Positions 54,961-64,000 of a stretch of DNA of 64,000 nucleotides are shown here, piece after piece. A program made the translations under genes and the position numbers. The stretch comes from Tubiluchus corallicola (Eukaryota > Priapulida > Priapulimorpha > Priapulimorphida > Tubiluchidae): assembly GCA_030141605.1 (NCBI GenBank), contig JAQGDQ010000503.1:70703-134702 (forward strand). Direction: 5' to 3'. The notes beneath the pieces were generated by a model. The model had not been told where the DNA came from. It made no database searches and saw only the letters and a program-made list of their open reading frames with translations. The stretch's first letter is position 1, and every line of letters begins with the position of its first letter.

Positions 54961-56470
54961 TCCATCCATTGTTGTCACTTACATTACAATCAGCTCCACT
55001 AGCTAATAAGCTCTATAAGCTACTAGCATCAGAACAGTTTGTCCATGCTTCTCACAGACATTACAATCACCTCCACTAGCTAGTAAGAGCTGAACTACAT
55101 TCAAATGTCCTTTATAAGCTGCTAGCATCAGAGCAGTTTGTCCATACTTGTTACAGACATTACAATCATACAATCAGCTCCACCAGCTAGTAAGAGATGA
55201 ACTACATTCAAATGTCCTTTATAAGCTGCTAGCATCAGAGCAGTCTGTCCATACTTGTCACAGACATTACAATCATACAATCTGCTCCACTAGCTACTAA
55301 GAGCTGAACTACATTCACATGTCCTTTATAAGCTGCTAGCATCAGAGCAGTTTGTCCATACTTGTCGCAGACATTACAATCATACAATCTGCTCCACTAG
55401 CTACTAAGAGCTGAACTACATTCACGTGTCCTTTATAAGCTGCTTTCATAAGAGTCGTCCATCCATCATAATCAGCTCTACTAGCTAGTAAGAGCTGAAC
55501 TACATCCACATGTCCATTGTAAGCTGCTTTCATGGCAGGTGTCCATCCATTGTTGTCACTTATGTTACAATCAGCTTCACTAGCTACTAAGAGCTGAACT
55601 ACATTCAAATGTCCTTTATAAACTGCTAGCATCAGAGGAGTTTTTCCATACTTGTCACAGACATTACAATCATACAATCACCTCCACTAGCTAGTAAGAG
55701 CTGAACTACATTCACATGTCCCTTATAAGCTGCTAGCATCAGAGCAGTTTGTCCATACTTGTCACAGACATTACAATCATACAATCAGCTCCACTAGCTA
55801 GTAAGAGCTGAACTACATTCACATGTCCTTTATAAGCTGCTAGCATCAGAGCAGTTTGTCCGTACTTGTCACAGACATTACAATCATACAATCAGCTCCA
55901 CTAGCTAGTAAGAGCTGAACTACATTCAAATGTCCTTTATAAGCTGCTAGCATCAGAGCAGTTTGTCCATACTTGTCACAGACATTACAATCATACAATC
56001 ACCTCCACTAGCTAGTAAGAGCTGAACTACATTCACATGTCCTTTATAAGCTGCTAGCATCAGAGCAGTTTGTCCGTACTTGTCACAGACATTACAATCA
56101 TACAATCACCTCCACTAGCTAGTAAGAGCTGAACTACATTCACATGTCCTTTATAAGCTGCTAGCATCAGAGCAGTTTGTCCGTACTTGTCACAGACATT
56201 ACAATCATACAATCAGCTCCACTAGCTAGTAAGAGCTGAACTACATTCAAATGTCCTTTATAAGCTGCTAGCATCAGAGCAGTTTGTCCATACTTGTCAC
56301 AGACATTACAATCATACAATCACCTCCACTAGCTAGTAAGAGCTGAACTACATTCACATGTCCCTTATAAGCTGCTAGCATCAGAGCAGTTTGTCCATAC
56401 TTGTCACAGACATTACAATCATACAATCAGCTCCACTAGCTAGTAAGATCTGAACTACATTCAAGTGTCA
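54960..56470 (-). repeat. amplified ankyrin-repeat array, mostly 107-bp frame-breaking units
   Basis: About 14 units encode the ankyrin consensus on the minus strand ([20 protein letters not shown]). Intact units are 99 bases. Most here are 107 because ACAATC is followed by an extra ATACAATC, an 8-base direct duplication that shifts the frame in every unit. 55342-55677 retains three in-phase units. A few 99-base units are interspersed at 55470-55640. Neighbouring units are nearly identical, so the lesion spread by recent amplification. Confidence 0.9.
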
Positions 56471-57587
56471 TTTATTTGTTACAGTAAAGTACGTATAACT
56501 CAAAATTGTTACATTAAAGTAAAGTATTTGTTACTATCTTACGCTGATATTAAATGTTTTAAGATTACACATAGACAAGTTAATCTCTGTACAAATATCG
56601 CTATAGCTTCTAGGTGGAAACCATGACATTTTTAATACATATAGGACAGTAGGATCAGAGCGATATATTATGTATGCATTTGTAATCACCCTTAATTACG
56701 ACTGCTAAATATGTTTTGATTCACTAAGAAAACTCAACTGTTTTACAAAAACATGCAATAGTGTTTGAAACAAAGCATAATTGAAGCAAAGTAAATCTGA
56801 GTTTTTTTAAGCAAAGTAAAGCAACATGGGCTGGCTTTGCAATATATCGGTAAACTGACTTTCGAAGGTGCTGAAAATTGACTCAAGACTGTGTAGAAAA
56901 AGCGTTCTAACAAAACTAACTCGTAATATCCATCATTGCACATGCATTAAAAATAGTAATACACAATCGTGCAGCACGGTTTCTTTTTTTCGACAGCAAA
57001 TTCTCCAAGACCCCTACTGTTAACACAGCAAAACACGACAGTTCCTTTCATAAGGTGTTTATTGCAGTCTTTATTTTCTAAAGGAGAAAAACAAAAGAAT
57101 ACATAAAATTTTCAGTAATGCAATTTGAACAAAACTACAGAAATTTGAACAAAAAAAAATTACACAGAAAATTGCTTTCTAATTAATAAACTTAGATTTA
57201 CAAAAATCACTTACTTCGTTTGGCTAGAGAGCGCACACTGTTTATGGTTGAAGCATGACATTAAATTTCTCACATAAAAATTGCATTATCCACATTACAA
57301 GTCTCTGCTATAACCAGTCAACTCTTTTGGCTCCCTCATGCGGGAAAAAAACAAATTATATGGGTAATTTGCCCATAACACCTACCAAGGGTCATTAGAA
57401 GTTTTTTTATACCCTGTGTTCAACTGTTGGGTTATTTTTCTGTTTTGAGATCACAATTCAGAATCATTTCACTGTGTACAAGTATGCGCTGCACTGACTT
57501 GGTATTCGAGTGTCATTAAACCAACTGAGGATAGCCGGTATTGCATGAAAGAACAACAACAAAAATATTTAAATGTCCTTTTTTAGT
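56471..57587. other. no recognisable gene
   Basis: AT-rich. 57018-57080 resembles 37437-37500 (CTGTTAACACAGC, CGACAGTTCCTTTC, TTGCAGTC), a short dispersed repeat. No coding frame supported. Confidence 0.5.
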
Positions 57588-57591
57588 TTAA

Positions 57592-60351
57592 CCTTTATCT
57601 TACCGCGTATACTTCTAGCTGTCCGTTTTATTCATTTTTACATGGATGTGTTCTATTAACATACCTATTGTATGTAACAAGTTTCAGGCAAATCCCTTCA
57701 CGGGTTACGGAGATATGGAATGTTCCATTTATGGAACATTGGGAAGATCAGCACGTATTACTTACAAAAGGACACACTGAAGATTGATGCATGTTGCATT
57801 GCATTTTCGATGTTTATTTACAGCAATACATGACAACACAATGTATGTATACAACACATGATATTTCTTCATGTGCACGACTGAACATGCACATGCCTAT
57901 CACACTGCATGTGCATATACACCTCGCCCTAGCGGCGGTGGTACACGATAAAGCAGTCCTTCTGCCTCTCACTGTGGAGCCGCACTCCGCACTTGTTGCA
58001 CATTAGTTTCGTGTTTGTTTTACATACTTTACATCGTCCCTGAGTCGTTGTCACAGCCTGGTGATTTCGACCATCAAACCTCGCGTCGACTGGAAGGCCC
58101 ATAGGCCCGTGACCTACGCCTCGAACAGCAAATGGTTCAGTGTCCGCTTTTAGTAGGCACAAAGCCACATTCCGCCGAAAGTCCAAATGAGTCATCACTG
58201 TCACGATGAAGGACACAGTAAAGCCGCCACGCTGCAACAATGGATACGTTCACTGCATTTAGGAAGAGTGGCCAGTACCACTTTTTTCCTCTGATCATTG
58301 GCCTGTACGATCCTAGAAGGCGATCAAATAGGTCCACTCTGCCCATACCCTGATTGTATGCATTGACAAGGTGAGGCTGGGCAACGTCCTTCTCTCCCCC
58401 TTTTGTTCTCCTTTTCACCTGGTGAATCGGAAGATGGGTTTGATAGTTGCTAGCTACCGCTACAACTGAATTGTCGGTCCACATTGTTACGTAGACATTG
58501 CCATCAAATGTGTAATCAAATGTGCCCCTATCCTTCTTGGCAAGTTCTTTCTTGGAAATCATAGATTTCGAAGCACCACGTGTTCTGTTTTCTTGGACAG
58601 TTCCTGTTGCTTTCAAGTTTGCCGCATACAAATCACTCAACAGATCATACGAAGTAAAAAAATTATCAAAGAACAGTTCGTGGCGGTGAACGTCCGAGTT
58701 TTCCGAAATAACCTTCACCATATTCTGTACAACTCGAGTTCCTAACGGGATGTCACGATCTGCACCCTCTTCCTTCCCTTGGTACAGTCGCATTGCATAT
58801 GGGTAGCCGTCAGCACCGCAGAAACACCATATTTTGTACCCAAATCTAATGGGCTTTCGTTTTATGTACATCTTGCCCCCGTGTCGCCCGAAATAAGGCA
58901 CCATGCTTTCGTCTACGCTCAAAAGATTGTGGAACACACCAAACCGAACAATGTTGGCATTGAGAACGTCATATAACGGCATTACTTTTGCGAACTTATT
59001 TCCACGAGCAAGGTTCTGATTATCGGCGAAGTGAATATACCTTTTTATTTCCTGAAACCTGTTTCTGCTCATTGCGTTGGAAATGACTGGAACTCCCAAA
59101 TCAGGCTGTGTTGACCAGTAGTGGTGTTCTTCAGGAAGACTGTGGTAACCCGACACAACTAGACATCCGATGAACCGTCATACTTCTGACTTTGTGACTG
59201 TAAAGCTGGGCTTGTTTTTATCCCGACGTGCGTAGAGTAGTGTCTGCTCAACAACATCATTCATCAAATTGTCGGAAAAGATTTCTCTCCACAACTCGTA
59301 TGGAGTCTCGCCTTCCAATGCATTCAGTTCATGAGACAACGTGATATCAGCAGTGGATAATATCTTGTCGAAGTCAGTCTTCTTTCTCCAATTTGGAAGT
59401 TGTCTTCGTTCTCCACGACGGGCGGATTTACTTGGTGGTTCTTCATTCTCGACTACATCGTCATCCGCTTCCTCCTCCACTTCCATCTCTCCCGCCGGCT
59501 CGAAGTCAACATCTTCTTGGCTGTCCTCCAAATCACTGTCTTGATCAGCTTCGTCTCCTGCGGCGGGAGGAAGCAGGACCACATTGACTGGGTGTTCACT
59601 CTGTTCCAGTGTGTCGCGTGCCTCCGCTAGAGTACGAACACGTGAGGACTTTCTCCCGTAGAAGAACGTGGTATCGATAACCTAGAAAAATTTGGTCGAG
59701 CTCTATTTAGGTCAACTTACAACACACTATGCTAATAACGTAACACGCTAAATTAGATAAATTACAATTTACATTGACTACAATAGCTAGAACAATAGCA
59801 AAAATACGTGTTTTGTAACGCTGGTATCCACAAAATGTTGTGTTTCACTCAACTTGTTAGGAAAGTATCAAGAACAATGGCAGTGAGCGCTACGCTACTT
59901 GGCAATAAGCTGCACACTGTAAGCATGACTGTGGGGAGCCACGCTCCACTGTACACTGCAACCTAAAACGTGCTGATCCTACCAATGTTCCATAAATGGA
60001 ACATCAAAATATTACAGTATTTTTTTAGTACTTAGCAACCGAATGTACGATCTGTTATATTGCCAATCAATACCTTGGAGTGTAAGCTTTTAGGCAGTGC
60101 AGCCAATTTCCACTGAAGTTCACTCTGCACTTTTTCAGGCCAATTTGAAATTGCGCGGTCAAATTTCGTATTTTTAGGCCTTAGTTGGGCAACCATGAAA
60201 AATTTGAATCTCAATATAAAAAGTTCAGTTTCCCAACAAAGTAAGAAACATGTCAGGACATCACGATAGAGGTAGAATTGCCTCGATAAATTAAGCATGT
60301 GAGCTGCGATGGCGCCATAAAAAGTATGTTCCATTTATGGTAAGATAAAGG
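57592..60351 (-). mobile_element. complete piggyBac element, 2760 bp
   Basis: It is flanked by TTAA on both sides (57588-57591, 60352-60355) with perfect 13-base terminal inverted repeats CCTTTATCTTACC. Subterminal inverted repeats of about 36 bases (TGTTCCATTTATGGAACATT and GATCAGCACGT) lie at 57720-57758 and 59967-60003. One transposase gene on the minus strand fills the interior. The structure is that of an autonomous element, but its gene carries a stop and a frameshift. Confidence 0.95.
57929..59680 (-). pseudogene. piggyBac transposase, one stop and one frameshift
   Basis: A 3' exon begins after the acceptor TTTTTCTAG at about 59680 (VIDTTFFYGRK), followed by an acidic N-terminal region and the DDE-like core. 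Numbering from residue 1 at 59156, the catalytic aspartates are D82 (SVDESM), D164 (FFDNFFTS) and D275 (MGRVDLFD), and the C-terminal cysteine-rich domain is CKVCKTN, CNKCGVRLH and C. An in-frame TGA interrupts TKSEV-RFIGCL at about 59178-59180, where a CGA to TGA change would suffice. A one-base shift near 58190 separates WRLYCVLHRD from HLDFRRNVALCLL. Otherwise all domains are preserved, so the inactivation is recent. Confidence 0.9.
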
Positions 60352-60355
60352 TTAA

Positions 60356-60949
60356 GAAGCTTTATTAAGTTTTTATAATAATTTTGTGAAAGTTATTTAT
60401 GAAGTTGAAATTGAACACTTGTAGAAAACAACTAAACACAAGATTACATGTTTGCACAAAACTAAACACTTTTATTGCACTAAATACACAGTAAAATGCA
60501 CAAGTAAAATGAAGATCACAACTGCTGCACAGCACTGAGTGTGTGACAGAGAGACAGTGTGTCCCATGAGTTGCACGACTGCACTGCCTGAGACAGAGAG
60601 ACAGTGTGTCCCATGAGTTGCACGACTGCACTGCCTGAGACAGAGAGTGACTAGCAGTGAAATCTAGCCAGTTTATATAGGTAGAGAACTATGCAAAAAC
60701 TTGGCTTCACATATCCCATTACAGTGAAATAGGGGAGATACAATGAGTTTGAATATTCACTGGACCGAACAATTGTACTAAGGGTGAGTTGAACTAGTAA
60801 ATGTTAAAGTAACTAATCAATAGTTGGCAGCACCTAAAATATACAGTTACAACTTTCACAAATTTCAAATACAATTAATAACATGCAATATAGCCCTCTT
60901 CAGCTGATAAGTTATATATAACTCCATATAATATTGCCTATATGACTAT
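60356..60949. repeat. spacer with a 47-bp tandem duplication
   Basis: ACAGAGAGACAGTGTGTCCC, ATGAGTTGCACGACTGCACT and GCCTGAG occur twice between 60545 and 60650. The rest is AT-rich and unrecognised. Confidence 0.8.
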
Positions 60950-63780
60950 TTCTGTTTTATGATTTTCTGCTTTTCCGCTGTAGTTACTATTATGATTAGA
61001 TGGCCAGCAGAAATTTCCCAAATTAATGAAAGTAGCGTTAAGAGCATTTGCAATGTCTTTAGTTTACTTTATTACTTTATTGTCAATTATAAGTTCCGTG
61101 ATATGGGTTCGCTTGTTTGTATATCTGTTAATGACATTATTAATTATTTCCCATTTATCTTTAGAAGAGGTTGCCTTATTACATTTTTGCTGTATATATT
61201 TGTTTTTTAAAGATTTGTTTAGATTATTAAATGCATTTCTCGCTTTTTTATAATTATGTTTAGATTTGGTAGTTGTCCACAATTTATTTAAGTGTTGTTT
61301 CGTTGTTCTTAGTAAATCCAGTTCTTGAGTAGTCCATGGACTTTTAGTATTTCGCTTACGTTCGGGTTGAGCAAAAGTTTTTATACGTTTATAGGGGGCG
61401 TGCAAATTAAGACAGTATTCAATATTATTTGTAATAAGTTCAACTTGGGCATCAATATTAGTAGTGTAATAGATTTCTTTCCAACTCATTTTAGCTAAAT
61501 CGTCAAGAAAATATGTCTCATTGAATTAGTAGTGTCTTATGAGTTTGTATGATGGATTAGAGTCAAAATTTGATGAGGGGGATTTTTGACCCGCTATAAT
61601 AACAAAATTGTGATCAGAATAATCACAAGGGCAGCTGTCGTAGGACAGACAAATTTTGTATTGTCATTTGAGATGAAGTGGTCAATTAATGTAGATGATG
61701 TTTTAGATATTCTTGTCGGTTACATTTAGACAGAATTTATTTAATAGTTCAATGTATTGTTTGCATTCAGGACTTTTGGTATTATTAATGTCAATGTTAA
61801 AATCTCCCATTATAAGGATACGCTTGTTTTCGAAAACAGCTCGTCAAACTTCTACCGAAAAATGTTTTAGGAAGGTTTTATATATTTGATTTGGGGACCG
61901 GTAAATAATTCCAACTAGGTAATCTTCTATGTTGTACCATAAAGTTTCGATTTTATTAGTTCTTATGCCTTTTGCTTCAGTTGATTTGAAATGTGCTGGG
62001 ATGTAAATTGCTACCCCTCCTCCGTTTCTCGAATTGCATCTGTCTTTTCGCATTAGGATGTGCTTAGGTAATTGTAAAGATTTGCTTGATATTTTTTTGT
62101 TCAACCAAGTTTCGGTGATAACAATTACTAGGTTTTCCGATGCGTGTACATTATCTTTGAGAAGCCAGTGTTTTTTTTTGTTAAACTTTGAATATTAATA
62201 TTAAGAAATTTTATATTTTTCTTGAATTTATTAATAAAATTGTTTATTTCCAGAGTTAAATTATTGTGTGTGTTGCTGCTGCTGTTAATGTTGTTGTTAA
62301 TGGGCTTGGGTTTGACTCTATACAACCTATAATGAGTAATATACTTAAAATAATTAATTTGAAAGCCATTTAAGCATGTTTTGCACAAGCAGCAATGCAG
62401 CATTGAACGCATTTGCCTTTTCAGGAAATACACAGAGTTAAAAATATTTTTTACAAGTGGTTGAGCGTCATAATTAAAGTTGAAATTATTAAAATCAGAC
62501 CAATTTTTAAGTTTAAAACTATGATAATTCTTAATTATTACAGGTAAGTTGGTGTTGCCATTGTACAGCTGTAAGATGCATATCGAAGCAATAAATAAAA
62601 TTTTATGGGAATTACATTTAGCTTTTACACATATGAATTTTTTTGAAATATAAATTAAGATCTGTATTACAGTACTTATTAAGTCAAGACTATAAAGCAG
62701 AAAATCAGGATTAAGGCAACATGGGTCCACTAGTAAAATATATGAAGGTATTACGCTTAAATTTATCAGCACCATAATTAGTTTACTATTGTGTGACTTA
62801 GAAAGAGTAACGTAAATTATGAGAGTTAGACTGATTGCCAATAGGCTAATGTTGACGATAGGCCTATAACATGCACACATTTCATCATTAGTGCGTACAT
62901 TATATGAAGTACAGGCGGCACTAAATAGTAGCATAAATAGCAAAAACGTTATTTTTAAACTGAACATAAAAACGTCAATACCAATGAAATTCAATCGGGA
63001 AACTCGTAATAAATTTGTTTGCTACAACGGGAGTTTCTTAGATACAATTTTAATTACAGAAAACTGTTTAAGAACTTTTGCACAGCGTTGCTAATGAGCT
63101 CATTCAATTGTTCTTTCTTTTCAGCGTCACAATTTGATGCAGGCGAGCCAGTGGTTGGGGTGCTAATCTGTTTTGGTTGTTTGTGTAGGACCTGTGCGCA
63201 TGTGCTATTGTGTTGTTTATTATTCACGAGTAGGTCTTGATCAGTGGTTTTGTTGTTTGTTGTAGTGTAACAATCCTGATCAGGTACGGGCGTTGGCAGC
63301 AAAGCTGGTCTTCTCAATGTTCGCTGTAGTATAAAATTATCATTCATTTCCTTGCTTTGTGTGATTGATGCTGTTTGTCCTATAATGGGCTTTACTGGCC
63401 TACTATTATACCGTTTAGGCGCAATCCACCTTTTATTGTCACTGGTCAAGCAGTGAGAAATTACCTGGGTTAATTTATCAACACCTGTTCTACTTAGGTG
63501 TAATCCATCCATTGCTATCAATTCATTATTAATCCATCATTATTAACGAAAAATTTTGCCACTTCGCTCAATATCAAGTCCTCATTACTGGTTAATTTAT
63601 ACAATTCGCTTTTCAATTGATATACGGTCTTATTAATGGTATCCGTAATTTGAATTTTTCCAAAAACATATTTGTTGTTAAATATCACAGGAATGTCACA
63701 TATGAAAATGTTAGCTGGCGAAAAGACTTTCCTAATTTTACTTACGCAATATCTAAACCTTTCAATCGTTACAGCCGTAG
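60950..63780 (-). mobile_element. LINE family A-like: ORF1 esterase, endonuclease and RT linker
   Basis: This copy keeps the 5' half that the copy at 24108-26280 lost. From 63780 down there is ORF1 with an SGNH-esterase end (EVAKFFVNNDGLI, then after a shift AMDGLHLSRTGVDKL with the catalytic D-x-x-H) and a 120-residue tail. From about 62230 comes an AP-endonuclease (LNINIQSL, NGGGVAIYIPAHF, LWYNIEDYLVGIIYRSP, MGDFNID, SDHNFVIIAG). The linker with SWKEIYY, RTTKQHLNKLW and NVINRYTNKR ends near 60960 at DIANALNATFINLG, before the RT. Stops and frameshifts are present. ORF1 esterases are a hallmark of CR1/L2-clade LINEs. Confidence 0.85.
62128..62994 (-). pseudogene. membrane-like open frame between LINE ORF1 and endonuclease
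   Basis: A 288-codon frame starts just after ORF1 with several hydrophobic segments (ITFLLFMLLFSAACTSYN, IVNISLLAISLTLIIYVTL, LINLSVIPSYILLV) and runs into the endonuclease start (LNINIQSLTKK). It could be the 5' extension of ORF2 in this family. The predicted membrane segments are odd for a LINE ORF2 and have no counterpart I know. Confidence 0.5.
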
Positions 63781-63847
63781 TAGTAGTAGTAGTAGCAGTA
63801 GTAGTAGCAGTAGTAGTAGCAGTAGTAGTAGTAGCAGTAGTAGTAGT

Positions 63848-63879
<32 letters not shown>

Positions 63880-63880
63880 T
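63777..63880. repeat. AGT/AGC trinucleotide microsatellite
   Basis: About 34 triplets of AGT changing to AGC. It marks the 5' edge of recognisable LINE sequence. The serine, valine or alanine runs it encodes are artefacts. Confidence 0.93.
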
Positions 63881-64000
63881 ACGACCACGAGAAATTTTTG
63901 ATCAGTCTTCGATTTTCTGAAGCTTCACAACCAGCAGAATGGGGGCATTTGATTGGCTACTGTATTTAAGCACCAGTACCACTAAACATCGTCGATAGAA

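Noticed and set aside
59341-59630. Serine-rich plus-strand frames
   Set aside because: Antisense of the acidic N-terminal region of the piggyBac transposase.
63617-63920. Poly-serine and poly-valine/alanine proteins
   Set aside because: Translations of an AGT/AGC microsatellite at the edge of a LINE.

Overview
This is a window of AT-rich, intron-bearing animal DNA, almost certainly from an invertebrate. GT-AG introns with conserved phases, short exons, non-LTR retrotransposons, piggyBac, pogo/Tigger and MULE elements and an endogenous negative-strand RNA virus fragment all point to a metazoan. The virus fragment and two TATA plus TCAGT-like initiator pairs fit an arthropod best, but the species cannot be read from the sequence. 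Long open frames inside tandem repeats are not genes.

Layout: 0-9 kb carries the best host genes, all on the minus strand. These are a leucine-rich-repeat/immunoglobulin/transmembrane receptor (8509 down to at least 4486) assembled from five exons that all join in phase 1, and a repetitive exon (2448-3166) that works either as a small secreted glycoprotein with its own signal-peptide exon (3273-3330) or, by matching splice phase, as the receptor's tail. From 9 to 23 kb lie broken LINEs, three non-autonomous DNA transposons and five minisatellites. From 23 to 30 kb a segment holding the N-terminal exon of a receptor paralogue is present in three partial copies, among LINEs. From 30 to 37.4 kb two large arrays share one 35-bp repeat.

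From 37.8 to 42.3 kb there is a broken gene of a DUF6729-like transposon family, an 83-bp array between two copies of a GC-rich hairpin repeat, an unrecognised candidate exon and a candidate core promoter. From 46.5 to 51 kb there is an intact 519-codon frame from the methyltransferase region of a mononegavirus-like L protein, ending in an A-rich tail, just downstream of a multi-exon MULE-SWIM transposase gene with a frameshift. From 51.4 to 53 kb lie Tigger and LINE remnants. From 53.2 to 56.5 kb there is an ankyrin-repeat gene whose repeats have been amplified as a frame-breaking 107-bp satellite. A complete piggyBac element with TTAA flanks occupies 57.59-60.35 kb, and a LINE with an SGNH-esterase ORF1 and an endonuclease lies at 60.95-63.78 kb.

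Tandem repeats make up roughly a fifth of the window, and recognisable mobile DNA a further large share. Only the receptor gene, the repetitive exon and part of the ankyrin gene look like host coding sequence. The viral methyltransferase frame is the most surprising intact piece.
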